Positions 35,647 to 44,637 of a DNA stretch of 64,000 bases are shown piece after piece. The notes beneath the pieces were generated by a model, which was given only the letters and a program-made list of their open reading frames with translations, searched no databases and was not told where the DNA came from. The DNA is from Mycolicibacterium confluentis. Lineage in GTDB: Bacteria; Actinomycetota; Actinomycetes; Mycobacteriales; Mycobacteriaceae. The position numbers and the translations under genes were made by a program. Position 1 is the first letter of the stretch. Each line of letters starts with the position of its first letter. Location of the stretch: contig NZ_AP022612.1 in assembly GCF_010729895.1 (NCBI RefSeq), positions 3,100,001 through 3,164,000 of the forward strand, given 5' to 3'.

Positions 35647-36390
35647 ATGAAACCCGAGATCGTCACTGCGACTGAGTGGGACGCCGCCTACGAGACACTG
35701 CTGGCCAAGGAGAAGGAACACACCCGAGCGGGAGATGCGCTCGCGGCCCTGCGCCGCCGAATGCCCTGGACGAAGGTGGACGGGAAATACGCCTTCGAGG
35801 GACCGCGGGGCTCAACGACACTGCTCGACCTGTTCGAGGGACGCCGACAGTTGATCGTCTATCGCGCGTTCATGGACCCCGGTGTGCACGGCTGGCCCGA
35901 GCATGGGTGCGTGGGCTGTTCCCCGATGGCAGACCACATCGGCAACCTGGCGCACCTCAACGCCCGCAACACCACACTCGTCTATACCTCCCGCGGATCC
36001 CAAGAGGACATCGCCAGAATCAAGTCCCGAATGGGCTGGAACATCCCCTGGTACACCATGATTCCCGACGAGAACGACCACGCGTTCGACAACGACTTCG
36101 GCGTCCGGGACTGGCACGGCACCAACGCGTTCATTCGTGACGGCGACGACGTGTTCCGCACCTACTTCATCAACAACCGCGGTGACGAGGCCTTCGTCAA
36201 CACGTGGGCCTTCCTCGACATGACCGCATTGGGCAGGCAGGAGACCTGGGAGGACTCGCCAGCGGGTTACCCGCAGAGCCGGCCCTACGAATGGTGGAAC
36301 TGGCACGACGAATACGGCGACCGCGAACCGTACCGCTGGTTCGGAGATCCCACTCCCGAGGATCGGCACGACCCACGTCCACCGCGCTAA
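35647..36390 (+). CDS. DUF899 (thioredoxin-like) protein
   Basis: A protein of 247 residues. The DUF899 blocks are FMDPGVHGWPEHGCVGCSPMADHI near residue 77-100, with a CVGC pair in place of a thioredoxin CxxC, and FGVRDWHGTNAFIRDGDDVFRTYF near 150. The WWNWHDEYG tail is typical. The family is related to thioredoxin folds; the activity is unknown. GGAGG seven bases before the ATG gives a strong ribosome site. It diverges from the ArsR gene across one operator. Confidence 0.9.
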   Translation: MKPEIVTATEWDAAYETLLAKEKEHTRAGDALAALRRRMPWTKVDGKYAFEGPRGSTTLLDLFEGRRQLIVYRAFMDPGVHGWPEHGCVGCSPMADHIGNLAHLNARNTTLVYTSRGSQEDIARIKSRMGWNIPWYTMIPDENDHAFDNDFGVRDWHGTNAFIRDGDDVFRTYFINNRGDEAFVNTWAFLDMTALGRQETWEDSPAGYPQSRPYEWWNWHDEYGDREPYRWFGDPTPEDRHDPRPPR

Positions 36391-36411
36391 CAAGCCGACC
36401 AGCAGACACAG

Positions 36412-36445
36412 CATGAGGGGCGCCCCATTTGGGGCGCCCCTCATG
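36412..36445. terminator. 15-bp perfect stem terminator between DUF899 gene and peptide copy 4
   Basis: CATGAGGGGCGCCCC, ATTT, then the exact complement. The genes on either side converge on it, so it should stop both transcripts. The core is the same as in the other peptide-gene hairpins. Confidence 0.7.
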
Positions 36446-36454
36446 TGGTGGGGG

Positions 36455-36682
36455 TCAGCGGCGCGCGGTGCCTGAACCGAATCCAGGACCTGCAACACCG
36501 GTCCGCGGGCCACGGTCGCCCAGCACGCCGAAGTCGTCTCCGTAGTCACGGCCCGGGGCACTCAAGCTGTATCCGGCGGCAGTTGCCACCTCACTCGCGG
36601 AGGCGACGGCCGGAGCGGCCAGACCCACGGCCACCAGGGCCATAGCACCAGCTGCGATTGCGTTGATTGTGTACTTCATCAT
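36455..36682 (-). CDS. small exported peptide, family copy 4 (unrecognised family)
   Basis: A 75-residue protein. The signal peptide is MMKYTINAIAAGAMALVAVG followed by LAAPAVASA. The mature part has YSLSAPGRDYGD and then DFGVLGDRGPRTGVAGPGFG, ending SGTARR as in copies 2 and 3. The first of two adjacent ATGs aligns with the other copies and follows AAAGGTGGG. It is downstream of dprA on the same strand but has its own upstream module. Confidence 0.77.
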   Translation of the reverse strand: MMKYTINAIAAGAMALVAVGLAAPAVASASEVATAAGYSLSAPGRDYGDDFGVLGDRGPRTGVAGPGFGSGTARR

Positions 36683-36735
36683 TGGAATACACCCACCTTT
36701 CATGTTGTCTGCACGGCTCAACCGACACCAGAAGG

Positions 36736-36797
36736 GTTTTCTTCCAACAGATTTCATCACCGGCGAACTTGGCAGGAAGTTGTCGGAACAGTGGCAG
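36736..36797 (-). promoter_or_regulatory. shared upstream module of peptide copy 4
   Basis: GTTTTCTTCCA 36736-36746, 23 bases, TGGCAG 36770-36775, 16 bases, TGGCAG 36792-36797. Spacing between the TGGCAG boxes is one base longer than in copies 1-3. The start codon is 54 bases downstream, closer than in the others. Confidence 0.55.
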
Positions 36798-36812
36798 AAT
36801 CACGTCACAGGG

Positions 36813-37949
36813 TCAGGTCCCCGACGGTTTTCGCACCAGCTGCCAACCTCCGTCCACCCGGGAGATCAGCCCCGCAAGCTCCAACATCGCCAGCGGCCCC
36901 AGCACCCGCTGCGGCGGCATGGCGGCGTTGACCCCGATCTGCTCGACGGTCGCCACACCACGGCCCGGCATCGCCTCGAACACCACACGTTCGGCGTCCG
37001 TGAGCTGATCCAACGGGGTCTGCGGATGCACCGGATCCTCGGCGAGCTCCCCCATCCGCCCGACGATCTCCACGATCTCGTCGCTCCGCGACACCAACTG
37101 CGCACCCGACCGCAACAGCGCATGGCAGCCCGCCGAGGCGGCCGACGTCACGGGACCGGGAACCGCACACCGCACCCTCCCCAGGGCCTCGGCCCACGCC
37201 GCGGTGTTGGCCGCCCCGCTGCGTAGACCGGCCTCCACCACGACCGTCGCGCCAGACAGCACGGCCACCAACCTGTTGCGGGTCAGGAACCGATGCCGCG
37301 CGGGACGGATGCCCGGCGCATACTCCGACACGATCAACCCCGCACTCGCGATTCGATGCAGCAGCGCCGAATGTCCCGACGGATAGAACACGTCCACACC
37401 CCCGGCCAGCACCGCGACCGTGCAACCCTCGGCGGCCAGCGCAGCACGGTGCGCCGCGCCGTCAATGCCGAAGGCGCCGCCCGACACCACCGCCACATCG
37501 CGCTCCACGAGCCCACTCGCCAAATCGGCGGCCACATGCTCGCCGTAACTGGTGGCCGCACGCGTACCCACGATCGCCGCGGCACGCATCGCTACCTCGT
37601 CCAGCCGCTGCGGCCCCAACACCCACAACACCAGCGGGGCCCAACCCCCGGGCCGCTTCTGGGCCTTCTCGGACTCAAAGGCCCTGAACGCCAGCGTCGG
37701 CCATTCGTCATCGACCGGCGTCACCAGCCGCCCACCCCGACGATCCAGTGTCTCGAGATCCTCTGCCGCACAGTCAAGATCGCGACGCGCCAGCGTGCGA
37801 TCACGCAGATCCACGTCGACGCCGCCGCTGCGGACCATCCCCGCGGCCTCGATCGGCCCGACCGCGTCGACCAACCGCGCCAACGTCGGGCACGGCGGTT
37901 CGACCACGCGCGACAGGTAGGCCCAGGCCAGGCGCTCCTTGTCGGTCAT
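36813..37949 (-). CDS. dprA: DNA-processing protein DprA
   Basis: DprA (Smf), 378 residues, binds single-stranded DNA and loads RecA during uptake or recombination. The Rossmann-like core shows AIVGTRAATSYGEHVA, VSGGAFGIDGAAHRAAL, VLAGGVDVFYPSGH and LTRNRLVAVLSGATVVVEAG. A C-terminal winged-helix domain follows. It overlaps yifB by four bases in the yraN-yifB-dprA group, as in M. tuberculosis. Confidence 0.95.
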   Translation of the reverse strand: MTDKERLAWAYLSRVVEPPCPTLARLVDAVGPIEAAGMVRSGGVDVDLRDRTLARRDLDCAAEDLETLDRRGGRLVTPVDDEWPTLAFRAFESEKAQKRPGGWAPLVLWVLGPQRLDEVAMRAAAIVGTRAATSYGEHVAADLASGLVERDVAVVSGGAFGIDGAAHRAALAAEGCTVAVLAGGVDVFYPSGHSALLHRIASAGLIVSEYAPGIRPARHRFLTRNRLVAVLSGATVVVEAGLRSGAANTAAWAEALGRVRCAVPGPVTSAASAGCHALLRSGAQLVSRSDEIVEIVGRMGELAEDPVHPQTPLDQLTDAERVVFEAMPGRGVATVEQIGVNAAMPPQRVLGPLAMLELAGLISRVDGGWQLVRKPSGT

Positions 37950-39457
37950 CGCGGAGCCCCCGACTGGCGGAAGCTCAACGCCGTCGCCACATCCTCACGG
38001 CTGGGCGAATCGCGGCCCGACAGATCCGCGAGAGACCACGCCACCCGCAACGATCGATCCGCCCCGCGCACACTGACGGCGCCGTTGTCCAGCGCGGAGC
38101 GCAGCGGTGCCATCGCCTCACGGCTGAGCCGAAAGGAACGCCGCAACACCGGACCCGGCACTTCGGCGTTGGTCCGGACCCCGACGACGCTCCACCGCTG
38201 CGCCGCGGCCTCCCGTGCCGCCGCGACCCGAGCCCGCACCACCGCCGTCGACTCCCCGACCTCGCCGGCCAGTGCCCCGGCGCGCACCGGGTTCATCGCC
38301 ACCCGCAGATCGACGCGGTCCAGCAGCGGCCCGGACAGCTTGCCGAGGTAGCGACGCTTGATTCCGCCGGGACAGATGCAGTCCTGCGGGGCAGCGGGTG
38401 CACAGGGACACGGGTTGGCGGCCATGATCAGCTGAAACCGCGCCGGATACCGCGCCACGCCGTCGCGGCGCGCGAGCCGGATCTCCCCCTCCTCCAAGGG
38501 AGTTCGCAACGCCTCCATGACGCTGACGCCGATCTCGGCGCATTCGTCGAGGAACAGCACCCCGCGGTGGGCACGACTGACCGCGCCGGGCCGCGCCATG
38601 CCCGCCCCGCCCCCGACCATCGCGGCGACGCTCGACGTGTGGTGCGGTGCGACGAAGGGTGGTCGAGTGATCAGCGGCGTGCTCTCCGACAACAGCCCGG
38701 CGACCGAGTGGATCGCGGTGACCTCGAGCGACTCGTCATGCGACAGCGGCGGCAACAACCCGGGCAGCCGCTGGGCCAGCATGGTTTTGCCGATGCCGGG
38801 CGGTCCGGTCAACATCAGATGATGCCCGCCGGCAGCGGCCACCTCGACCGCGTAGCGGGCCTGGGTCTGCCCCACCACGTCGGCGAGATCAGCAGTCGAT
38901 TCGTCCTCGGGCGTCTGCACCTCGACCCTCCCGGACAGCTTCGTCGATCCCCCCAGCCAGGCCTTCAGTTGCCGCAGTGTGCGGGCACCGAGCACCTCGA
39001 TACCGTCGATGAGGCTGGCCTCGGGCAGGTTCTCGACGGGCACCACCACGGAGGGCCAGCCCTCACGACGGGCCGCCATGACCGCAGGCAGCACGCCGCG
39101 CACCGGGCGGACCCGGCCATCGAGCGCCAACTCCCCGAGCAGCACGGTCTTGTCCAACTGCGACCACTGCTTCTTGAGACCCGCCGCCAGCACCGCACAG
39201 GCCAATGCGATGTCATACACGCTGCCCATCTTCGGCAGGGTCGCCGGCGAGAGCGCCAGGACCAACCGGGACTGGGGCCACTCGCTGTCGCTGTTGATGA
39301 TCGCCGACCGCACCCGATCACGGGACTCCTGCAGCGCCGCATCCGGCAGCCCAACCAGATGCACACCGGGCAGACCACTGGTGATGTCGGCCTCGATCTC
39401 GACAACCTCACCGTTGAGGCCCGCCACCGCGATCGAGTACGCCCGCCCCAGCGTCAT
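37946..39457 (-). CDS. YifB/ComM-family Mg-chelatase-like AAA+ ATPase
   Basis: A protein of 503 residues. The N-terminal Lon-like ChlI domain is followed by a Walker A motif GPPGIGKTM near residue 212, Walker B LFLDECAE near 286 and a C-terminal helical domain. ComM in Vibrio drives branch migration during transformation; the mycobacterial role is less clear. Cysteines near AANPCPC and DCICPGG are typical. The ATG at 39457 overlaps the yraN stop, so yraN-yifB-dprA are probably co-translated. Confidence 0.93.
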   Translation of the reverse strand: MTLGRAYSIAVAGLNGEVVEIEADITSGLPGVHLVGLPDAALQESRDRVRSAIINSDSEWPQSRLVLALSPATLPKMGSVYDIALACAVLAAGLKKQWSQLDKTVLLGELALDGRVRPVRGVLPAVMAARREGWPSVVVPVENLPEASLIDGIEVLGARTLRQLKAWLGGSTKLSGRVEVQTPEDESTADLADVVGQTQARYAVEVAAAGGHHLMLTGPPGIGKTMLAQRLPGLLPPLSHDESLEVTAIHSVAGLLSESTPLITRPPFVAPHHTSSVAAMVGGGAGMARPGAVSRAHRGVLFLDECAEIGVSVMEALRTPLEEGEIRLARRDGVARYPARFQLIMAANPCPCAPAAPQDCICPGGIKRRYLGKLSGPLLDRVDLRVAMNPVRAGALAGEVGESTAVVRARVAAAREAAAQRWSVVGVRTNAEVPGPVLRRSFRLSREAMAPLRSALDNGAVSVRGADRSLRVAWSLADLSGRDSPSREDVATALSFRQSGAPR

Positions 39458-39831
39458 CAGCCCACCCCCCGCAGATGGCTGATCTCCGGGGTGCGCGAAC
39501 GGCCGATCCGCACCCTGATCACATCGATGCGCACGGCCGGCCAATGACGGTCCTGCTGTTGCAACCACAACCCGGCCAACCGACGCAGCCTGCGCACCTT
39601 GGCGTGAGTGACCGCCTCCGCCAGGCCACCGAACCCGTCCCCGGTGCGGGTCTTCACCTCAACGAAAACCACTGCGCCCGAATCGTTGTCGACCGCGACG
39701 ATGTCGAGCTCACCGTAGCGGCAGCGCCAGTTGCGAACCAGTACGGTCAGCCCGAGACCGCCGAGATGCTCGACGGCAAGATCCTCCCCGAGCGCACCGA
39801 TCTCCGCACGCGTCCACTGCATTTCAGCCAT
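39457..39831 (-). CDS. YraN/UPF0102 endonuclease-fold protein
   Basis: A protein of 124 residues with a restriction-endonuclease-like fold. The motif GELDIVAVD followed by VVFVEVKTR corresponds to the E-x-D...E-x-K site. The substrate is unknown. The ATG at 39831 (MAEMQWTR) fits the family. It is the first gene of the yraN-yifB-dprA run. Confidence 0.9.
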   Translation of the reverse strand: MAEMQWTRAEIGALGEDLAVEHLGGLGLTVLVRNWRCRYGELDIVAVDNDSGAVVFVEVKTRTGDGFGGLAEAVTHAKVRRLRRLAGLWLQQQDRHWPAVRIDVIRVRIGRSRTPEISHLRGVG

Positions 39832-39930
39832 GCGCCCAGACTGACCCGCACGACAGACAACTCGCACTCACGCACGGGCGAATCCGCCCAGTTGTCCACA
39901 GTCACGCACTCATCCACAACCCAGAACGGG

Positions 39931-40347
39931 TCAGCCGGAGACGTCCTCATCCTCGGGCAGATCATGGCGGACGACCTTCACCCGCCCATGCGGCAGGCAG
40001 GCCATGTAGCCGTGGTGCTTTCCGTACAACTCCCACGACGTCGCACTGTCGTCGGGATCGACATCGATGCGATGCCCCTTGGAGAAGTTCAGATGCAGGG
40101 CTCCCTCGTCGCTGCACCAGGCCTCGGTGCACACCGCACCCGCGAGATCCAACAGAGGACGCTCCTGAACGGAGACATGCGACGGGTCGATGACGACCTG
40201 TTCCTCCGGGTAACCGTCGAGGGGCGGCAGAGTCAGCCGGATCGGACGCGAGATGACCAGTTCGTTGTAGTCCTCGAGATCCAGAACCAAGCCACCCCGC
40301 AACGACACGCGCTGGACGGTGCACTTCTCAATCCACTGGGTGAGCAT
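39931..40347 (-). CDS. DUF6188 family protein
   Basis: A 138-residue protein of alternating hydrophobic pattern: VQRVSLRGGLVLDLEDYNELVIS near the N-terminus and LHLNFSKGHRIDVDPDDSATSWELYG in the second half, which match DUF6188. No catalytic motif is visible. Function unknown. The start at 40347 has no Shine-Dalgarno in view. Confidence 0.75.
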   Translation of the reverse strand: MLTQWIEKCTVQRVSLRGGLVLDLEDYNELVISRPIRLTLPPLDGYPEEQVVIDPSHVSVQERPLLDLAGAVCTEAWCSDEGALHLNFSKGHRIDVDPDDSATSWELYGKHHGYMACLPHGRVKVVRHDLPEDEDVSG

Positions 40348-40445
40348 GAGCGCTCCCTTCGCCACGCCATTGGGGCCAAGCCCCATCCTAGGCCGGGTGC
40401 GCACTCCGAGACTATGAGTCTCGAAAACTGCGAGAACCAGAAGAC

Positions 40446-40751
40446 CTACTCCGGCAGCCGAAGCTCAGGCTTCTCGACTTCCTCGATGTTGACGTCCTTG
40501 AACGTGATCACCCGCACCTGCTTGACGAAGCGCGCCGGCCGGTACATGTCCCACACCCAGGCGTCGGCCAACCGCAGCTCGAAGTACACCTCGCCGTCGG
40601 CGTTGCGCGGAATCAGCTCAACGCTGTTGGCCAGGTAGAACCGTCGCTCGGTCTCCACCACATAGCTGAACTGCCCGACGATGTCCTTGTACTCGCGATA
40701 CAGCGAGAGCTCCATCTCGGTTTCGTACTTCTCGAGATCCTCAGCGCTCAT
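40446..40751 (-). CDS. DUF2469 family protein
   Basis: A protein of 101 residues homologous to Rv2901c and highly conserved among actinobacteria. It reads MSAEDLEKYETEMELSLYRE and has VVETERRFYLANSVEL, VYFELRLADAWVWDMYRP. The function is unknown. It lies 47 bases after rnhB, consistent with co-transcription of the lepB-rnhB-DUF2469 run. Confidence 0.92.
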   Translation of the reverse strand: MSAEDLEKYETEMELSLYREYKDIVGQFSYVVETERRFYLANSVELIPRNADGEVYFELRLADAWVWDMYRPARFVKQVRVITFKDVNIEEVEKPELRLPE

Positions 40752-40798
40752 CTGTCCAGCAGTCCTTCGTGTCCGATCGTCTTGCCTGCCATTGTCGG

Positions 40799-41494
40799 TT
40801 ACCCGTTCTCGCGGCGCTGTTCAGGTTCGCACGGCGCCGCGACCCGCCGCACGTTGATGAACGAATAGCGGTGTTGACTGCACGGGCCCAACGCCGTCAA
40901 CGCCGCGGAGTGCGACGGTGTGCTGTAGCCCTTGTGCTCGGCGAACCCGTACCCGGGAAAGTCTTTCTCCATCTCGACCATAAGCCGATCGCGGCTGACC
41001 TTGGCGAGCACGCTGGCCGCCGCGATGCAGGCCGCCGCGGCGTCCCCGCCGATCACCGGCAACGAAGGCATCGGCAGCCCCGGCACCCGGAAGCCATCGG
41101 AGAGCACGTAACCGGGCCGCACCGACAGTCCCGCGACCGCGCGCCGCATGCCCTCGATGTTGGCGACGTGGACACCGCGCCGGTCCACCTCGGTCGAGGG
41201 GATGAACACCACGTGGTAGGCCAGCGCGTAGCGGCGGATCAGCGGGAAAAGCTGCTCGCGCTGCTTCTCGGTCAACTTCTTGGAGTCGTCCAGCAGCGAC
41301 AGGCTCTCCAGCCGATTCGGGCTCAGCACACACGCCGCGACGACGAGTGGGCCGGCGCAGGCACCACGGCCGACCTCGTCGACCCCGGCCACCGGCCCCA
41401 AACCGCTGCGATACAGGGCCGACTCCAGTGTCCGCAGTCCGGACGACTTACGGATCACGGTCCGTGGCGGCCAACACCGGTTCGTCGGGGGCAT
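40799..41494 (-). CDS. rnhB: ribonuclease HII
   Basis: RNase HII, 231 residues, removes ribonucleotides from DNA-RNA hybrids. The catalytic acidic residues are in [21 protein letters not shown] and [18 protein letters not shown], and the [15 protein letters not shown] block is intact. It is one base after the lepB stop, so the two are translationally linked. Confidence 0.96.
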   Translation of the reverse strand: MPPTNRCWPPRTVIRKSSGLRTLESALYRSGLGPVAGVDEVGRGACAGPLVVAACVLSPNRLESLSLLDDSKKLTEKQREQLFPLIRRYALAYHVVFIPSTEVDRRGVHVANIEGMRRAVAGLSVRPGYVLSDGFRVPGLPMPSLPVIGGDAAAACIAAASVLAKVSRDRLMVEMEKDFPGYGFAEHKGYSTPSHSAALTALGPCSQHRYSFINVRRVAAPCEPEQRRENG

Positions 41495-42298
41495 TCAGTC
41501 ACCCTGTTGTGGATTGGGCGAGCTGATTCCGCCCCACCGGGTCGGCGGCCACGCGATGAACTGGGCCTTGCCGATCACGTTCTCCACCGGGATCGTCCCG
41601 TTGGTGGGATCGCCGGTGCAGATCAGGCCCTTCTGGAAGTCCTCGGGCGTGCTGGTGCAGTGCGCCCGCGAATCCGCCGAATGGGTGCGGTTGTCGCCCA
41701 TCACCCACAGCCGGTCCTCCGGCACCTTGACTGGGCCGAACTCGCCGCCCAGGCACGGAATGAGGGCCGGGTCGGCCAGCATCGTCTCGGGGTCCAGGTA
41801 GGGCTCGTTGAGGCGCTTGCCGTCGACGGTCAGACCTGTGTCGGTGCGGCACTCCACGGTCTGGCCCCCGACCGCGATCACACGCTTCACCAGGTCGTTC
41901 TGGTCGGGCGGGACGAAGCCGACGACCGCCAACGCGTTCTGCAGCGTGCGGATTGTCGGGTTGTCGGACCGGATCGACTTATAGCCGACGCTCCACGAGG
42001 GCGGGCCCTTGAACACGACCACGTCGCCGGGTTGCGGCTCGCCGAAGCGGTAGGACACCTTGTCGACCATAATCCGGTCGCCGACACAGCCGTTACAGCC
42101 GTGCAGCGTGGGCTCCATCGACTCCGATGGAATCAGGTACGGCCGTGCCACAAACGTCAACATGACGTAGTAGAGGCCGACCGCGATCACCACCAGGATG
42201 ACGGCTTCACGAAGGGCAGATTTCGCCTTGCTCGGCTTCGCGGAGTCGCCTTCCGGCGGTGATTGCGATGAGTTGGCCGAGTCCTCGGTGTCGGTCAC
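41495..42298 (-). CDS. lepB: signal peptidase I
   Basis: LepB, 267 residues. A cytoplasmic acidic N-terminus is followed by one transmembrane helix (AVILVVIAVGLYYVMLTF) and the catalytic domain. The nucleophile serine is in PSESMEP near residue 78 and the general-base lysine in VKRVIAVGG near 140. It cleaves Sec and Tat signal peptides at the outer membrane face, so it would process the exported proteins in this window. Confidence 0.96.
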   Translation of the reverse strand: MTDTEDSANSSQSPPEGDSAKPSKAKSALREAVILVVIAVGLYYVMLTFVARPYLIPSESMEPTLHGCNGCVGDRIMVDKVSYRFGEPQPGDVVVFKGPPSWSVGYKSIRSDNPTIRTLQNALAVVGFVPPDQNDLVKRVIAVGGQTVECRTDTGLTVDGKRLNEPYLDPETMLADPALIPCLGGEFGPVKVPEDRLWVMGDNRTHSADSRAHCTSTPEDFQKGLICTGDPTNGTIPVENVIGKAQFIAWPPTRWGGISSPNPQQGD

Positions 42299-42361
42299 GG
42301 GATCAGAGTAGCGATGACGCCGATGAGACCGCGCAACGCGCGCCCACGACAGGCGCGAGGA

Positions 42362-42703
42362 TCAGCGCTTCTCCTTGATCTTGGCCTTCTTGCCACGAAG
42401 TTCGCGCAGGTAGTACAGCTTCGCGCGACGGACGTCACCACGGGTGACCACCTCGATCTTGTCGAGGTTGGGCGAGTGCACCGGGAAGGTGCGCTCGACG
42501 CCGACGCCGTAGCTCTCCTTGCGAACGGTGAAGGTCTCGCGGATGCCACCGCCCTGACGGCGGATGACGACACCCTTGAAGACCTGGATGCGCTCCTTCG
42601 CGCCCTCGATGACCTTCACGTGCACATTCACGGTGTCGCCAGGGCCAAAGGCTGGGATGTCGTCGCGCAGCGACGCCTGGTCGACGAAGTCCAGCGTGTT
42701 CAT
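42362..42703 (-). CDS. rplS: 50S ribosomal protein L19
   Basis: L19 (bL19), 113 residues. It reads [17 protein letters not shown], has [18 protein letters not shown] and ends [15 protein letters not shown]. It lies at the 30S-50S interface. AAGGAAGAG precedes the ATG. Confidence 0.97.
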   Translation of the reverse strand: MNTLDFVDQASLRDDIPAFGPGDTVNVHVKVIEGAKERIQVFKGVVIRRQGGGIRETFTVRKESYGVGVERTFPVHSPNLDKIEVVTRGDVRRAKLYYLRELRGKKAKIKEKR

Positions 42704-43020
42704 CGGTGACTCTTCCTTGCGGTAGCGGGCTGGCGGACAGCATCGACGCCTGGTGGCGAGCGGTGCGGTTGCCGAGCCGATGTTCGGGCTTGTCTTGTCC
42801 TCGCGCAGCGGGCGATCAAACCTCAACCCGCGCGGACAACTGCTCAATTGTGCCAGATTGCGCGCACGCAGCGAAATCGCCGCCGGCGAGCAGTTCCGAA
42901 CACCATGGTGACAGACCGTGGCCGGCTACGCGATCTCGACCCCCCGAGGTTAGTCTTTAGGGGCGGGTGACGGCAGCGCAGCACCCCGATTCCGCCCCTC
43001 ACAACCTCTTGAGGAGAAGC
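42704..43020. other. intergenic region between divergent rplS and lppW
   Basis: No gene is seen. It must hold both promoters. TAGTCT at 42951-42956 is a TAnnnT-type -10 candidate for the lppW gene. A CACAAT box near 42843 could serve rplS, giving a leader of about 140 bases. Neither has a convincing -35. Confidence 0.45.
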
Positions 43021-43938
43021 ATGCGTCGGCGCCCGATCCTGGTGCGGGGCATGGCGGCGTTGTTGACGGGGGTGCTGCTGGCCAGCAGCGCGGGGTGCGA
43101 GGCACGGGTCTACGGCGCACCGGACAGGAGAGCCGAGGCGCCTCAGCTGACGGTGGTGGCCCCCAAGGCCCCGACCGACGCAACTCCCGCGGCGGCCCCA
43201 CATGTCCCGTCCCCCACGTTCGACGGGCTCGACGTGCGCGCTCGCCAGTCGGTGGCCGAGGCTTCGGAGAAGGGCGCGGACATCACCTTCATGGTGCTCG
43301 ATCGCGAAACCCGCCAGCAGGTGAGCGTCGGCGACGGCGAGTGGGCCACGGCTTCCGTGGCCAAGCTGTTCATCGCCGACGATCTGCTGATGCGCGAGCC
43401 CAACCTGTCGCCCGAGGACCGTGAGTCGCTGGAGGTCATGCTGCGCTCGTCCGACGACGACGCAGCCGAGATCTTCTGGAATCGCGGCGGCGGCGGGGAG
43501 ATCATCGAGAGGGTCGCGGCGCGCTACGGCCTGACCGACACCGCACCGCCGGAGCAGGACGGCTGGTGGTTCACCGTCACCTCGGCGCCGGATCTGGTGC
43601 GCTACTACGACATGCTGCTCAACGGCACGGGCGGCCTGCCGCCGGAGCGCGCCAACATCATCGTCAACAACCTCGCGCAGTCCACTCCGTTCGGCATCGA
43701 CGGCTATCCGCAGCGCTTCGGCATCCCCGACGGCCTGTCCGGGGAACCCGTTGCCGTCAAACAGGGTTGGATGCCCCTGATCGGAAACGACTGGATGCAC
43801 CTGTCCACCGGAATCGTGGGCCCGGGCAGGCGCTACGTCATGGTGATCCACTCGCTGCAGGCCGCCAACGACGCGACCGCCCGCGCCACCATCACCGAAG
43901 CCGTCAAGACGATGTTCCCCGACGGCCGGATTCGGTGA
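43021..43938 (+). CDS. lppW: lipoprotein with beta-lactamase-like fold (LppW-like)
   Basis: A protein of 305 residues, counterpart of Rv2905. The signal ends in the lipobox SAGC. The mature part has a serine-hydrolase layout with SVAKLF near residue 117 (S-x-x-K), and KQGWMP in place of KTG, similar to class A beta-lactamase relatives. Enzymatic activity is unproven. GAGGAG precedes the ATG at 43021. It converges on trmD with no gap between the stops. Confidence 0.88.
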   Translation: MRRRPILVRGMAALLTGVLLASSAGCEARVYGAPDRRAEAPQLTVVAPKAPTDATPAAAPHVPSPTFDGLDVRARQSVAEASEKGADITFMVLDRETRQQVSVGDGEWATASVAKLFIADDLLMREPNLSPEDRESLEVMLRSSDDDAAEIFWNRGGGGEIIERVAARYGLTDTAPPEQDGWWFTVTSAPDLVRYYDMLLNGTGGLPPERANIIVNNLAQSTPFGIDGYPQRFGIPDGLSGEPVAVKQGWMPLIGNDWMHLSTGIVGPGRRYVMVIHSLQAANDATARATITEAVKTMFPDGRIR

Positions 43939-44637
43939 CTAGTTCTCGCCCAGCAGATCCGGACCCAGCAGATCAGGACGGCGATCCCGCGTCCGCTGCA
44001 GGGACTGCTCATGCCGCCAGGCCGCGACGCGCGCGTGGTCACCGGACAGCAGCACCGGCGGCACATCGAGGTCGCGCCAACTCGGCGGCCGGGTGTAGCT
44101 CGGCCCCTCAAGCAGTCCGTCGGAGTGTGAATCCTGTTGGTGGGACGCAGGATTGCCCAGCACGTCGGGCATCAGGCGCACGACGGCCTCGATCATGACC
44201 AGGGCGGCGACCTCTCCGCCGTTCAGCACGTAGTCGCCGATCGAGACCTCCTCGACCCGCATCCGGCGCGCCGCGTCGTCGGCGACGCGCTGATCGATGC
44301 CCTCGTAGCGGCCGCACGCGAACACCAGGTGCTCCTCAGCGCTCCAGCGCGCGGCGGTGGCCTGGTCGAAAAGCCGTCCCGCCGGGGTCGGGATCACCAG
44401 AACTGTTTTGTCCGTGCAGATCTCGTCGAGTGCCTCGCCCCAGACCGGGGCTTTCATGACCATGCCCGGGCCGCCCCCGTACGGGGAGTCGTCGACCGAC
44501 CGGTGCACATCGTGGGTCCAGTCACGCAGATCGTGGACTGCCAGGTCGACGATGCCGGATTCAATCGCCTTGCCGGGCAGTGACTGACGCAGTGGACTCA
44601 GGTAATCCGGAAAGATCGTGACGACATCGATCTTCAC
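43939..44637 (-). CDS. trmD: tRNA (guanine37-N1)-methyltransferase
   Basis: TrmD, 232 residues, a SPOUT enzyme that makes m1G37 and prevents frameshifting. Blocks are [37 protein letters not shown] and [17 protein letters not shown], the AdoMet knot. It overlaps rimM by four bases. Confidence 0.97.
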   Translation of the reverse strand: MKIDVVTIFPDYLSPLRQSLPGKAIESGIVDLAVHDLRDWTHDVHRSVDDSPYGGGPGMVMKAPVWGEALDEICTDKTVLVIPTPAGRLFDQATAARWSAEEHLVFACGRYEGIDQRVADDAARRMRVEEVSIGDYVLNGGEVAALVMIEAVVRLMPDVLGNPASHQQDSHSDGLLEGPSYTRPPSWRDLDVPPVLLSGDHARVAAWRHEQSLQRTRDRRPDLLGPDLLGEN

